Shown: positions 16,760 through 25,741 of the stretch, piece after piece
Layout: each line of letters opens with the position of its first letter
Position numbering within the stretch: the first letter of the stretch is position 1
From: Azospirillum halopraeferens DSM 3675
Lineage (GTDB): Bacteria > Pseudomonadota > Alphaproteobacteria > Azospirillales > Azospirillaceae
Direction: 5' to 3'
Assembly (NCBI RefSeq): GCF_000429625.1
Contig: NZ_AUCF01000010.1
Coordinates: forward strand, 62,001-126,000
Length of the DNA: 64,000 bases
The notes under the pieces: generated by a model
Told to the model about the DNA's origin: nothing
Seen by the model: only the letters and a program-made list of their open reading frames with translations
The model's database searches: none
Translations under genes and position numbers: made by a program

Positions 16760-17914
16760 ATGAACGACGCCAGCAGCGCGCCCAGGGCGCCCCACCATCC
16801 CGCGGCGGACGCGGTGGGCGCCTGGACCGACACCTACTTCAAGCGGACCAAGGAAGCCGTCGGCAAGTTCGGTGACAAGCGGGTCACCTACGCCGTCTTC
16901 ATGCGCCGCCCCGTGGTTTCCGCGCCGCGCCTGGCCGTCGACTGGCTGATCGCGGTGTCCGCCCAGCGCGGCGTCGACGTGGAGGTGGAGGTCAACTACC
17001 CCGAGGGCAAGTGGGTCGGGGCGGGTGAGCCGATGATGTACATCACCGGTTCCTTCTACCATCTGGTCGATCTGGAGACGGTCTTCCTGATGAAGCTGGG
17101 GCCGGCCTGTGTCGCCGCCTACAACGCCTTCACCATGTGCGCCGACCTGCCGCGGACGGCCTTCCTCGCCATGGACGCCCGACACTGCGCCGGCACCGAA
17201 ATGGCCGAGATCATGGCCTACGCCGCCTCCGTCGGGTCGGCGCGGGCGCGGCGCAAGGCGGGGGCCCGCGGCTTCGTCGGTAATGCCACCGACGCCACGG
17301 CCCATTACTTCGGCGCGGACGGCGGCATGGGCACCATGCCCCACGCGCTGATCGGCTATGCCGGCTCCACCGTGCGCGCCGCCGAGATGTTCCACGAGAC
17401 CTTCCCGGAACTGCCGCTGACGGTTCTGGTCGACTATTTCGGCCGCGAGGTCACCGACAGCCTGGAGGTGTGCCGCCGCTTTCCCGACCTGGCCGCCGCG
17501 GGCACGCTGGCGATCCGGCTGGACACGCCGGGCGGCCGCTTCGTCGAGGGGCTGGACCCGCCCGCATCCTACGCGGTGCTGGAGCGCCATGCGCCCGATG
17601 CCATCCGCGGCTACCGCGACGAGACGCAGCTCCGCTACCTCATCGGCACCGGCGTATCGGCGGCGGCGGCCCACCATATGCGTGAGAAGCTGGACGAAGC
17701 CGGCTTCCCGGCGGTGAAGATCGTGGCCAGCAGCGGCTTCGGCCCGGCCAAGTGCCGCCTGATGGCCGAGGCGCGGGCCCCCATCGACGTGGTCGGCACC
17801 GGCAGCTTCCTGCCCGAGCGGTGGAACGAGACCTACGCCACCGCCGACGTCATCGCGTACGACGGCGAGCGCCGGGTGAAGGTGGGCCGCGAGTTCCTGT
17901 TCCGGCGCGGCTGA
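16760..17914 (+). CDS. Nicotinate phosphoribosyltransferase family protein
   Basis: The protein has 384 residues and the PncB/COG1488-type architecture: N-terminal DTYFKRTKEAV, the phosphoribosyl-binding region MDARHCAGTEMAEIMAY, and C-terminal GFGPAKCRL...VDVVGTGSFLPE. The likely reaction is nicotinate plus PRPP to nicotinate mononucleotide for NAD salvage. The substrate-recognition N-terminus is shorter than in PncB, so another pyridine or quinolinate-like substrate is possible. The ATG at 16760 lies 12 bp after a purine-rich GGGACCGGGA. It is co-directional with DAHP synthase but separated by a palindrome. Confidence 0.78.
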   Translation: MNDASSAPRAPHHPAADAVGAWTDTYFKRTKEAVGKFGDKRVTYAVFMRRPVVSAPRLAVDWLIAVSAQRGVDVEVEVNYPEGKWVGAGEPMMYITGSFYHLVDLETVFLMKLGPACVAAYNAFTMCADLPRTAFLAMDARHCAGTEMAEIMAYAASVGSARARRKAGARGFVGNATDATAHYFGADGGMGTMPHALIGYAGSTVRAAEMFHETFPELPLTVLVDYFGREVTDSLEVCRRFPDLAAAGTLAIRLDTPGGRFVEGLDPPASYAVLERHAPDAIRGYRDETQLRYLIGTGVSAAAAHHMREKLDEAGFPAVKIVASSGFGPAKCRLMAEARAPIDVVGTGSFLPERWNETYATADVIAYDGERRVKVGREFLFRRG

Positions 17915-17993
17915 GCCACCTGTTATCGCGGTCGACGCCGCGACCGGCGGTCCCTATGATGCGGCCTCGAACGATGGGACGCAGGAGGGACTC

Positions 17994-19013
17994 GTGGGGC
18001 AACGGGACAATGGCCAGGCGGGCCGCGGGATGGCGCCGCGCGAGCCCTTCACGGGAACGCCGGCGGACCGGCTGGTCCGGCTGTGGCGGGCCGACGATGA
18101 ACGGTTCGAGCCGCTGCTGGACGAGGTGCTGAACGCCGGCCGGCAGGCCGTCATCGACGCCGCCGCGTCCAAGCTGCGCGAGGACGAGCGACTGGCCTTC
18201 CTCGACGACGTGGAAACGCTGGCCGAGATCATCGACCGGGTGGACGAGCAGGGCCGTCGCGTCACCAGCAGCCTCTACTGGTTCATCGCCGAGGTGGACG
18301 GCGCCCTCGCCCCGCCGCCGCCGGCCGAGGCCATCGCCGCGGCGGTGGAGGAATCCGAGCTGTTCGAGGGCGAGGAGCGGCTGCGGGTGGCGCCCCTCTG
18401 GCTGTCGCCGGAGGAGCTGTCCTACATGGAGGCGGTGGACCGCCGCGCCCTGCTGCAGCGCGTCGTCGCCTCCTTCGGCGAGGCCGGCCGTTTCGCGGCG
18501 GAACAGGAGTTGCTGGCCGACGGCAGCGACGAGGGCGGCCTCATCGCCGTCGTCGGCCTGCTCGACGAGCCCCACGAGGACGCCCTCGCCCGCACCGACG
18601 AGGACTGGGAGGACGAGGAACTGTCCGCCGAGGAGGAGGAGCGCATCCTCTCCGCCGTCGCCGCCATCTCCGATTCGGTGGTCGCCCTGGACTCCCGGGT
18701 GCGCCGCTTCCGTCCCGTGGGCGGGCTCACCGACCTGCTGGAGTTCGTCTCCGAAGGGGCGTGGGACGAGGAGGCGATGCTGGACGAGCTGGGCCAGTTC
18801 CTCGACGTGGCGTCCGACGAGACGTCCGATGGCGTGCTGGACGCCCGCGTGCGCTACGTGGCCGATGGGCTGGAGGTGCTGCTGACCGCCGCCGACGGCC
18901 GCATGCTCGACCAGGCCAGCTTCGAGCTGACCGACGAGCAGTTGCCCCTGGCCGTCGACCTGCTGCGCCGCCGCTGCCGCGCCGTGGAGCCGGCGGACGA
19001 GGAGCAGGGATAA
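17994..19013 (+). CDS. Acidic protein of unknown function
   Basis: The 339-residue soluble protein is strongly acidic; a segment near residues 200-220 (EDWEDEELSAEEEER) is almost wholly charged. It is predicted mostly helical, with no signal peptide or membrane segment. The start is GTG 17994, placed by CAGGAGGGA at 17982-17990. Two similar helical stretches (residues 20-110 and 225-330) could be related repeats, but I cannot confirm this by eye. I do not recognise the family. Confidence 0.6.
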   Translation: MGQRDNGQAGRGMAPREPFTGTPADRLVRLWRADDERFEPLLDEVLNAGRQAVIDAAASKLREDERLAFLDDVETLAEIIDRVDEQGRRVTSSLYWFIAEVDGALAPPPPAEAIAAAVEESELFEGEERLRVAPLWLSPEELSYMEAVDRRALLQRVVASFGEAGRFAAEQELLADGSDEGGLIAVVGLLDEPHEDALARTDEDWEDEELSAEEEERILSAVAAISDSVVALDSRVRRFRPVGGLTDLLEFVSEGAWDEEAMLDELGQFLDVASDETSDGVLDARVRYVADGLEVLLTAADGRMLDQASFELTDEQLPLAVDLLRRRCRAVEPADEEQG

Positions 19014-19053
19014 GGGTCCCGATCCCGCCGCGGTCCGTCGGTGGTGACGCGGG

Positions 19054-19839
19054 TCAGCCGAAGCGCTGCCTGGGGTAGTCGCCGATCAGGCTGAGGTGGG
19101 TGACCAGGCCGCTGTCCGGCACCCACCGGTGCAGGGCCACCGCCGGCGGTTCGGTGGTCCAGCCGAAACCGGCGCCGGGCGCCAGGTCGAGCGCGAACTG
19201 ATGGGCGGTGGAGGGGGCGCAGAACACCGTCGTGCCGGCCCAGCCGGCGGTGATCGGCCGGTGGACGTGCCCGCAGACGATGCCCACCACGGGGGCCGGG
19301 CTGCGGCGCACCAGGTCGGCCAGGTCCGCCGCGCCGGCGCAGCCCATGGTGTCGATGGCCAGCCCGGTCGGGAAGGGCTGGTGATGCATGGCGATCAGCG
19401 TCGGCCGGCCCGGCTCCTCGGCCAGCCGGTCGGCGATCCAGGCCAGGCGCCCGGCGCACAGCTCCCCCTCCGGAAAACCGGTCTTCTGGCTGTCGAGCAT
19501 GAGGATGCGCAGCGGCCCCTCGTCGACCACATGGTGCAGGAACGGGTCTTCGGCGGGCAGGTAGGGAAACAGGCGGCGCAGCGCCGACCGGTCGTCGTGG
19601 TTGCCCGGCAGCACCCGGCAGGGCAGGGTGAGCGGCGCCAGCAGCTCTTCCAGCATCTCGTACTCGCCGGGCTTGGGCGTGTTGGCGAGGTCGCCGGTGA
19701 TCAGCACCAGGTCGGGGCGCGGGTCCAGGGCGTTGAGGTGCGCCACCGCGGCGGCCAGATGGGCGTTGGTGTCCACCCGGCCGAAGGCCCTGGTGCCGGC
19801 GGGGGTGACGTGCAGGTCGGTGATCTGGGCGATCAGCAT
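19054..19839 (-). CDS. Metallophosphoesterase, class III cyclic-nucleotide phosphodiesterase-like (CpdA-type)
   Basis: This 261-residue calcineurin-like phosphoesterase carries all the metal-binding motifs in order: ITDLH near the N-terminus, ITGDLA, LPGNHDD, MHHQPF and CGHVHRP. Class III cAMP phosphodiesterases share this layout and length, and general phosphodiesterases also fit. The start is the ATG at 19839, because family homology (MLIAQITDLHV) begins there. The frame is open to 19998, but the extra 53 residues are unconserved. No clear ribosome binding site precedes 19839. It is convergent with the acidic unknown protein. Confidence 0.82.
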   Translation of the reverse strand: MLIAQITDLHVTPAGTRAFGRVDTNAHLAAAVAHLNALDPRPDLVLITGDLANTPKPGEYEMLEELLAPLTLPCRVLPGNHDDRSALRRLFPYLPAEDPFLHHVVDEGPLRILMLDSQKTGFPEGELCAGRLAWIADRLAEEPGRPTLIAMHHQPFPTGLAIDTMGCAGAADLADLVRRSPAPVVGIVCGHVHRPITAGWAGTTVFCAPSTAHQFALDLAPGAGFGWTTEPPAVALHRWVPDSGLVTHLSLIGDYPRQRFG

Positions 19840-20033
19840 GGGGGGGGCCCGGCAGCGGTTGCGGAATTGGCGCCATCCTAACAGCGCGCACCCCCCTGGT
19901 GCAGGTCCGTCACAGAATCTTAATTTCGTGGGATCGGGCGCTGTCGACGGGGCTTGCGATGGCCCATCCGGATGCATAGCTGGTATGATGCACCGCATCC
20001 TTTGCCCGATCGAACGCGCCGCTGCGGCGCGGG

Positions 20034-20417
20034 TTGGCCATGAACAGCACGGACCGCACCTTCTGCCACGATAAATATTGGCTCAAGCGGGCCCGCATCC
20101 GGGTTGACCGGGTCACGGGGGCCGAGCCCGGGCTGGTGACGGCGGCGGACGGCACCGCCGTCGTCGACGTCCGCATCGAGGGCGGCTGCATCCGCGCCGT
20201 CGTGCCGGCAGGCGGGGCACCGTGCTGCTGCCGCGGAATCGACCTGGACGGCGGCGCCGTCCATCCCCTGGAGGACGGCGGCTGCATCGCGCCGGGCCGT
20301 CCCGCCGACCTGCGGGTGGAGCAGGCGGGCGGCGGCCTCGTCCTGCGCGGCGGCCGGCCGGAGGAGGGCACTGCCGCCATCGGGCGTGTCTGCACGCCGC
20401 CGGCGCCACGGTCCTGA
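20034..20417 (+). pseudogene. Shrunken amidohydrolase (cytosine deaminase-like) lacking its catalytic barrel
   Basis: The 127-residue frame begins KYWLKRARIRVDRV...VVDVRIEGGCIRAVVPAG...IDLDGGAV, like the N-terminal composite beta-sandwich of cytosine deaminase-type amidohydrolases. It then jumps directly to CIAPGRPADLRVE...GGLVLRGGRP, like their C-terminal sandwich strands. The TIM barrel with the metal-binding HxH and all catalytic residues, normally about 300 residues, is missing. It is either a gene remnant after an internal deletion or a retained stand-alone sandwich domain. The frame is intact. The start could be the ATG at 20034 or at 20040. Confidence 0.5.
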
Positions 20418-20543
20418 CCGCAACGCCTTCCCCACCATCCCAACCTTCGGTTGGCCCCCTTCCGCCGCCGCCAAGGGCGGGGGAGGAGGGTGTCGGCATC
20501 GCTGCCGTGACGGGCGCCGGGGCGCGATCCGCTCGACTCCCGT

Positions 20544-20568
20544 GCTGAACTGAACGATATAGTTCAGC
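20544..20568. promoter_or_regulatory. Operator-like palindrome upstream of the RND efflux operon
   Basis: The arms GCTGAACT (20544-20551) and AGTTCAGC (20561-20568) are perfect complements with a 9-nt AT-containing spacer, in an otherwise very GC-rich leader 63 bp before the adaptor gene. Size and position fit a TetR-family operator of the kind that controls RND pumps. No regulator gene is adjacent in the window. Confidence 0.55.
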
Positions 20569-20630
20569 GACCGCGGTACCCCGCCAGGGTGCCGTTGCGT
20601 GTCTCAGCCTCGGACCGACGGGTTTCCATC

Positions 20631-21830
20631 ATGCGCCACACCCTCCGCGCCGCCGCCGTGATCGCCCTGATCGCCCTGGGGGGCGGCGGGTATTGGTACT
20701 TCGTCCACAAGGGCGGGACCGTGGAGGACCTGGTGGCGCTTGCCACCGGAAAGGGCGCACCGGGGGGCGGCGCTCCCGCTGCGCCGGCCGGGGGCGGGGG
20801 GCCGGGAGCCGGCGGTGCGGGAGCCGGTGGTGCGGGCGGCGGCATGCCGGTGGAGGCGGTGACGGTCCGGATCGGCACCGTGGCGCGCACGGTCACCGCC
20901 GTGGGCACGCTTTTGTCGGACGAATCCGTCGTCATCCGTCCCGAAGTGGCCGGGCGCATCGCCGAGATCGACTTCCGCGAGGGCGAGCGGACGGCCGCGG
21001 GTACCGTCCTGTTCCGTCTGGACGATTCCGTCGCCCGGGCGACCCTGGCCCAGGCGCAGGCGTCGCTGGCCTTCTCGCGCAGCGAGTTGCAGCGCGCGGA
21101 GGAGCTGCTGCGCAACAACGCCGGTTCCGTCCGCACGCGGGAACAGGCCCTGTCCAAGCTTCAGGCGGACGAGGCGACGGTGCAGCTTGCCGGCGCCCAC
21201 CTCAACCGGCTGACCCTGAAGGCGCCGTTCGACGGCGTGCTGGGCCTGCGCAAGGTGTCGATCGGCGATTACGTCGCCGCCGGCGAGGATCTGGTGAACA
21301 TCGAGGCCATTGACACCCTGAAGCTGGATTTCCGGGTGCCGGAACTGTACCTGGCCGCCGTGCGGCCCGGCCAGACGCTGGCGGTCAGCGTCGACGCGCT
21401 GCCCGGCCGCAGCGTCGAGGGCACGGTCTACGCCATCGACCCGCTGGTGGACGTGAACGGCCGGGCGGTGGTGATCCGCGCCGCCGTGCCCAACACCGAC
21501 CACGCGCTGCGCCCCGGTCTGTTCGCCCGCGTCGAGCTGACGCTGACCGTCAACCCCGAAGCCGTCCTGGTGCCGGAGCAGGCGGTGGTCGCCGTCGGCA
21601 GCCGGCAATTCATCTACAAGGTGGTCGACGGCAAGGCCGTGCAGACGCCGGTGACGCTCGGCACCCGCCGCAGCGGCGAGGTGGAGATCGTCAGCGGTCT
21701 GGCGCACGGCGATGTGGTGGTCACCGGTGGACAGATGAAGATCCGCGACGGTGCGCCGGTTCGCGTGATGCCGCCGGCGGGCGCCCCGCCGGGGCCGCAG
21801 GCCAGCGCCGCCGGGAAGGCGGGGGGCTGA
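20631..21830 (+). CDS. RND efflux periplasmic adaptor (membrane fusion protein)
   Basis: The 399-residue protein has an N-terminal membrane anchor (residues 6-24), a long Gly/Ala/Pro linker (about 40-78), and the MexA/AcrA order of barrel-sandwich hybrid (ESVVIRPEVAGRIAEI, LKAPFDGVLGLRKVSIGDYV), alpha-hairpin, beta-barrel and membrane-proximal strands. It bridges the pump to an outer-membrane channel. The start is the ATG at 20631, where the hydrophobic helix begins, though the ribosome binding site is weak. The permease gene starts 3 bp after its stop. No TolC-type gene is present, so the channel must be encoded elsewhere. Confidence 0.9.
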   Translation: MRHTLRAAAVIALIALGGGGYWYFVHKGGTVEDLVALATGKGAPGGGAPAAPAGGGGPGAGGAGAGGAGGGMPVEAVTVRIGTVARTVTAVGTLLSDESVVIRPEVAGRIAEIDFREGERTAAGTVLFRLDDSVARATLAQAQASLAFSRSELQRAEELLRNNAGSVRTREQALSKLQADEATVQLAGAHLNRLTLKAPFDGVLGLRKVSIGDYVAAGEDLVNIEAIDTLKLDFRVPELYLAAVRPGQTLAVSVDALPGRSVEGTVYAIDPLVDVNGRAVVIRAAVPNTDHALRPGLFARVELTLTVNPEAVLVPEQAVVAVGSRQFIYKVVDGKAVQTPVTLGTRRSGEVEIVSGLAHGDVVVTGGQMKIRDGAPVRVMPPAGAPPGPQASAAGKAGG

Positions 21831-21833
21831 GCC

Positions 21834-24800
21834 GTGATCCTCTCCGACATTTCCGTCCGCCGTCCCGTCCTGGCGACGGTGATGAGCCTCGCCATCCTGC
21901 TGGTGGGGCTCGTCTCCTACGATCGCCTGTCGGTGCGCGAGTATCCCAAGATCGACGAGCCGGTGGTCAACGTCACCACCGTGTACCGCGGTGCCTCGGC
22001 CGAGATCATCGAGACCCAGGTCACCCAGGTGCTGGAGGACAGCCTGGCCGGCATCGAGGGCATCGACGTGCTCTCCTCCGTCAGCCGGGCCGAGCGCAGC
22101 CAGATCACCCTGCGCTTCCGCCTGACCCGCGACATCGACGAGGCCGCCAACGACGTGCGCGACCGCGTCGGCCGGGTGCGGCGCATCCTGCCCGACGAGG
22201 TGGAGGAGCCCACCATCGCCAAGGTGGAGGCCGACGCCCAACCCATCATCTATCTCGCCTTCTCCTCCGACCGGCATTCGCCGCTGGAGGTGACCGACTT
22301 CGCCGACCGCTACGTGAAGGACCGGTTGCAGAACCTGCCGGGTGTGGCGGAGGTGCGCATCTTCGGCGAACGCAGGTTCGCCATGCGCCTGTGGCTCGAT
22401 CCCCAGCGCATGGCGGCCTACCGGGTCACGCCGCAGGACGTGGAATCGGCCCTGCGCCGGCAGAACGTGGAGATTCCCGCCGGCCGCGTGGAAAGCGTGG
22501 CGCGCGAGTTCACCGTCGTCTCGGAAACCGATCTGCGCACGCCCGAGGAGTTCGAGCGGGTGATCCTGCGCGACGCCGGCGGCTATCTGGTGCGGCTGGG
22601 AGACGTGGGCCGGGCGGAGATCGCTGCCCGCGACGAGCGGGTGAACGCCCGCTTCACCGGCCGCAGCGCGGTGGCGCTGGGCGTCGTCAAGCAGTCCACC
22701 GCCAACCCGCTGGACGTTTCCAAGGCGGTGCGCGAGCAGTTGCCGCGGATCGACGAATCCCTGCCCGATGGCATGTCCGTGGCCATCGGCTACGACAGCT
22801 CCATCTTCATCGCCCGCTCCATCGACGCGGTGTTCACCACGATCCTGGAGGCGATCGTGCTGGTGGTGCTGGTGATCTTCTTCTTCCTGCGCTCCCTGCG
22901 CGCCACCCTGGTGCCGCTGGTCACCATCCCCGTGTCGCTGATCGGCGCGTTCGCGCTGATGCACGTCTTCGACTTCTCCATCAACACGCTGACGCTGCTG
23001 GCCATGGTGCTGGCCATCGGCCTGGTGGTCGACGATGCCATCGTGATGCTGGAGAACATCTACCGCCACATCGAGGACGGGGTGGCGCCGATGCGCGCGG
23101 CGCTCGTGGGGGCGCGGGAGATCGGCTTCGCCGTGGTGGCGATGACCATCACGCTGGCCGCCGTCTACGCCCCGATCGGCTTCATGACCGGGCGCACCGG
23201 CCGGCTGTTCACCGAATTCGCCCTGACGCTGGCCGGCGCGGTGCTGGTGTCGGGGTTCGTCGCGTTGACCCTGTCGCCCATGATGTGTTCCAAGCTGCTG
23301 CGCCACCAGGCCCGGCACGGCATCGTCTACAACCTGATCGAACGGTTCCTGGAAGGGATGACCTCGGGCTACCGGGCGCTGCTGCGTGCCTCGCTGCGGG
23401 CGCGGCCGCTGGTGCTGATGCTGGGCGTGCTGGTGGCGGCGGCGAGCTGGACGCTGTTCTCCGGCATCCGCTCCGAACTGGCGCCGGTGGAGGACCGCGG
23501 CACCGTGGTGGCCATCGCCATCGCGCCGGAAGGCTCGACCCTGGAGTACACCGACGGCTACACCCGGCGCATGGAAGCGCTGTTCAACCAGGTGCCGGAG
23601 GTCGACACCTACTTCATGGTGGTGGGCTTCCCGGTGGTCAACCAGGGCATGAGCTTCGTGCGCCTGAAGGACTGGAACGATCGCGACGTCAAGCAGCAGG
23701 AGGTGGTGGCGGGCCTGGCGCCCAAGCTGTTCGGCATCCCCGGCGTCATGGCCTTCGCCTCGAACCCGCCCTCCCTGGGGCAGAGCCCGACCGACAAGCC
23801 GGTCAACTTCGTCATCCAGACATCACTGGGGTATCCGGAGCTGCAGCGGATGGTCGACGCCCTGCTGGCCGAGGCGCGCACCTTCCCCGGCCTGGTCAAC
23901 GTCGACACCGACCTGAAGCTGAACAAGCCGGAGCTGCGCATCACGCTGGACCGCGACAAGGCGGCCGACCTGGGCATCGACATCGACACGGTGGGACGCA
24001 CGCTGGAAACCTTTCTGGGCGGCCGCCAGGTCACCCGCTTCAAGCGCGACGGAAAGCAGTTCGACGTGGTGGTGCAGGTGGACGGGGTCGACCGTGACGA
24101 TCCCGACGACATCGCCTCCATCTATGTCCGCGGCGCCGCCGGGCAGATGGTGTCGCTGGCCAACCTGGTGCATGTGGAGGAGCGGGTCAGCCCGCGAGAG
24201 CTGAACCATTTCAACAAGTTGCGCTCGGCCACCGTCACCGCCACCCTGGCGCCCGGCACCTCCCTGGGCGACGCGCTGGCCTTTCTCGACGCGGCGGCGG
24301 AGCGGGTGCTGCCGCTGGCCGCGCAGACCGACTATGCCGGCCAGAGCCGGGAGTTCCGGGAGTCCGCCGCCGGCCTGTACGTCACCTTCGTGCTGGCCCT
24401 GGCCTTCATCTATCTGGTGCTGGCGGCCCAGTTCGAGAGCTTCATCGACCCCTTCGTCATCATGCTGACGGTGCCGCTGTCGATCACCGGGGCGCTGCTC
24501 GGGCTCAAGCTGACGGGGGGGACGATGAACGTCTACAGCCAGATCGGACTGGTCACCCTGGTCGGGCTGATCACCAAGCACGGCATCCTGATCGTGGAGT
24601 TCGCCAACCAGCTCCAGCGCGCCGGCGTGGACATCCGCAAGGCGGTGGTGGAGGCGTCGGTGCTGCGCCTGCGCCCCATCCTGATGACCACCGGCGCCAT
24701 GGTGCTGGGGGCGGTGCCGCTGGCCATGGCGGAGGGTGCGGGGGCGGAAAGCCGCCAGGCCATCGGCGTGGTCATCGTCGGCGGCATGCTGCTGGGCACG

Positions 24801-24914
24801 CTGCTGACGCTGTTCGTGGTGCCCACCGTCTACAGCTACATCGCCCGCAAGAAGCCACTGGCCGATGACGAGGAGCCGGCCGGCCACGGTACGGTCCCTC
24901 ACCCGGCGGAATAG
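21834..24914 (+). CDS. RND multidrug efflux permease (HAE-1/MexB-like family)
   Basis: This 1026-residue inner-membrane pump begins ILSDISVRRPVLATVMSLAI and shows two symmetric halves. The proton-relay acidic pair is visible in TM4 (AIGLVVDDAIVMLENIYR), and the second-half motif VGLITKHGILIVEFANQL is present. Length and layout fit drug or heavy-molecule exporters of the hydrophobe/amphiphile group. It is translated from GTG 21834, three bases after the adaptor stop, so the two are coupled. The substrate cannot be told from the sequence. An operator-like palindrome upstream of the adaptor suggests induction. Confidence 0.95.
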   Translation: MILSDISVRRPVLATVMSLAILLVGLVSYDRLSVREYPKIDEPVVNVTTVYRGASAEIIETQVTQVLEDSLAGIEGIDVLSSVSRAERSQITLRFRLTRDIDEAANDVRDRVGRVRRILPDEVEEPTIAKVEADAQPIIYLAFSSDRHSPLEVTDFADRYVKDRLQNLPGVAEVRIFGERRFAMRLWLDPQRMAAYRVTPQDVESALRRQNVEIPAGRVESVAREFTVVSETDLRTPEEFERVILRDAGGYLVRLGDVGRAEIAARDERVNARFTGRSAVALGVVKQSTANPLDVSKAVREQLPRIDESLPDGMSVAIGYDSSIFIARSIDAVFTTILEAIVLVVLVIFFFLRSLRATLVPLVTIPVSLIGAFALMHVFDFSINTLTLLAMVLAIGLVVDDAIVMLENIYRHIEDGVAPMRAALVGAREIGFAVVAMTITLAAVYAPIGFMTGRTGRLFTEFALTLAGAVLVSGFVALTLSPMMCSKLLRHQARHGIVYNLIERFLEGMTSGYRALLRASLRARPLVLMLGVLVAAASWTLFSGIRSELAPVEDRGTVVAIAIAPEGSTLEYTDGYTRRMEALFNQVPEVDTYFMVVGFPVVNQGMSFVRLKDWNDRDVKQQEVVAGLAPKLFGIPGVMAFASNPPSLGQSPTDKPVNFVIQTSLGYPELQRMVDALLAEARTFPGLVNVDTDLKLNKPELRITLDRDKAADLGIDIDTVGRTLETFLGGRQVTRFKRDGKQFDVVVQVDGVDRDDPDDIASIYVRGAAGQMVSLANLVHVEERVSPRELNHFNKLRSATVTATLAPGTSLGDALAFLDAAAERVLPLAAQTDYAGQSREFRESAAGLYVTFVLALAFIYLVLAAQFESFIDPFVIMLTVPLSITGALLGLKLTGGTMNVYSQIGLVTLVGLITKHGILIVEFANQLQRAGVDIRKAVVEASVLRLRPILMTTGAMVLGAVPLAMAEGAGAESRQAIGVVIVGGMLLGTLLTLFVVPTVYSYIARKKPLADDEEPAGHGTVPHPAE

Positions 24915-24921
24915 ACGCTCA

Positions 24922-24951
24922 CCCCGCCCCGCCGAGGACGGCGGGACGGGG
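24922..24951. terminator. GC-rich hairpin after the RND operon
   Basis: The arms ccccgccccgccg and cggcgggacgggg pair over 13 positions with one mismatch and a 4-nt loop, 7 bp after the permease stop and 12 bp before the end of the convergent small gene. No T tract. It may terminate both. Confidence 0.45.
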
Positions 24952-24963
24952 CCTGCGGCGGGG

Positions 24964-25086
24964 CTACAGCCGCACCGACGGCGGCACCTGCGTCGTTCCC
25001 GTGGTGTTGGGCACGCGGTCCAGCGCCACGGCGGCGACGGCGGCGATCAGCACGGCGGCGGCGAAGCCGATGACCATGGCCTTCAT
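24964..25086 (-). CDS. Small single-pass membrane protein (40 residues)
   Basis: A minus-strand frame from the ATG at 25086 to a TAG at 24964-24966 encodes 40 residues: a short MKAM start, one hydrophobic helix (about residues 5-22, Ala/Val/Ile-rich) and a polar tail ending QVPPSVRL. GAGAGGA precedes the ATG by about 7 bases. The helix and ribosome binding site make it a credible microprotein. It is co-directional with the downstream-facing cytochrome and DUF3553 genes. Function is unknown. It may be a signal-anchored periplasmic peptide. Confidence 0.5.
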   Translation of the reverse strand: MKAMVIGFAAAVLIAAVAAVALDRVPNTTGTTQVPPSVRL

Positions 25087-25159
25087 TGCAGTGTCCTCTC
25101 AACCCTGTCATGGCGTTCGGCCGAGCATAGAGGAGGGGCCGCGGCGGCGCCAGAGGGCT

Positions 25160-25555
25160 TCACGGAGAGGTTGTCGCCCGCTTCAGGTAGGCGATGAGGT
25201 CGGCGCGCTGCTGCGGATCGGTCATGCGCTGGAGCGGCATCTTGCTGCCGGGCGTCATGGTGTCCGGGCCGATCTCGAAGAGGCGGGAGACGGTATCCTC
25301 CGTCCACACGATGCCGCTGCTCCGCAGCGCGTCGGAATAGGGATAGCCGTCCACCGCGCCGGCCACGCGACCGAACAGGCGGTGCAGCGTCGGGCCGGCC
25401 CGCCGGCCGCCCTCCGGCCCCAGGGTGTGGCAGAAGGCGCAGGCGCGGAACAGCGCCTCGCCCTTGCCGGGATCGCCGGCGGGCAGGGAGCCGGCGCCCG
25501 CGGGGGCGGCCGGCAGGAGGAGTGCGGCAAGCAGCACCGCGCCATGGGGGGTCAT
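25160..25555 (-). CDS. Monoheme class I cytochrome c
   Basis: This 131-residue periplasmic electron carrier has a signal peptide (about residues 1-24), the heme site CAFCH, a following GPTLHRLFGRVAG segment, and a C-terminal methionine region (PGSKMPLQRM) with the distal ligand, the pattern of mitochondrial-type c2/c550 cytochromes. The start is the ATG at 25555 after GGGAGGC on the minus strand; the much longer upstream frame is a shadow. Its ATG overlaps the stop of the DUF3553 gene (ATGA), so the two are translationally coupled. Confidence 0.85.
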   Translation of the reverse strand: MTPHGAVLLAALLLPAAPAGAGSLPAGDPGKGEALFRACAFCHTLGPEGGRRAGPTLHRLFGRVAGAVDGYPYSDALRSSGIVWTEDTVSRLFEIGPDTMTPGSKMPLQRMTDPQQRADLIAYLKRATTSP

Positions 25556-25737
25556 GGGGCCTCCCGATCCGGATCGACCGGGGTCAGCGACACCGTGGCG
25601 GTGTCGATCAGCAGCTTGCCCGCGTGCTCGAAATTCACCGTCACCCGGTTGCGGATGGCCGATTGAACCTGGCCGAGCCCCCAGTCGGGCCGATCGGGAT
25701 GGCGCACCCAGGCGCCGGGGACCAGAGAGTCGTCCAT
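25552..25737 (-). CDS. DUF3553 domain protein
   Basis: This 61-residue soluble protein matches the DUF3553 pattern: PGAWVRHPDRPDWGLGQVQS followed by VTVNFEHAGK and a VSLTPV end. This is a small SH3/tudor-like beta barrel also found fused to some helicases. The start is the ATG at 25737; an ATG at 25794 is in frame but would read through a tandem repeat. The stop overlaps the cytochrome start by 4 bp. It is divergent from chpT with 132 bp between. Confidence 0.8.
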   Translation of the reverse strand: MDDSLVPGAWVRHPDRPDWGLGQVQSAIRNRVTVNFEHAGKLLIDTATVSLTPVDPDREAP

Positions 25738-25741
25738 GGGA

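Noticed and set aside
14222..17677. 1151-residue open frame on the minus strand antisense to soxYZ and DAHP synthase
   Set aside because: Such long antisense frames are expected in 70% GC DNA. It has repetitive Arg/Ala/Gly/His composition, no motifs, and opposes several well-supported genes.
20604..23318. 904-residue minus-strand frame antisense to the RND operon
   Set aside because: Shadow of the adaptor and permease; no domain or start signal.
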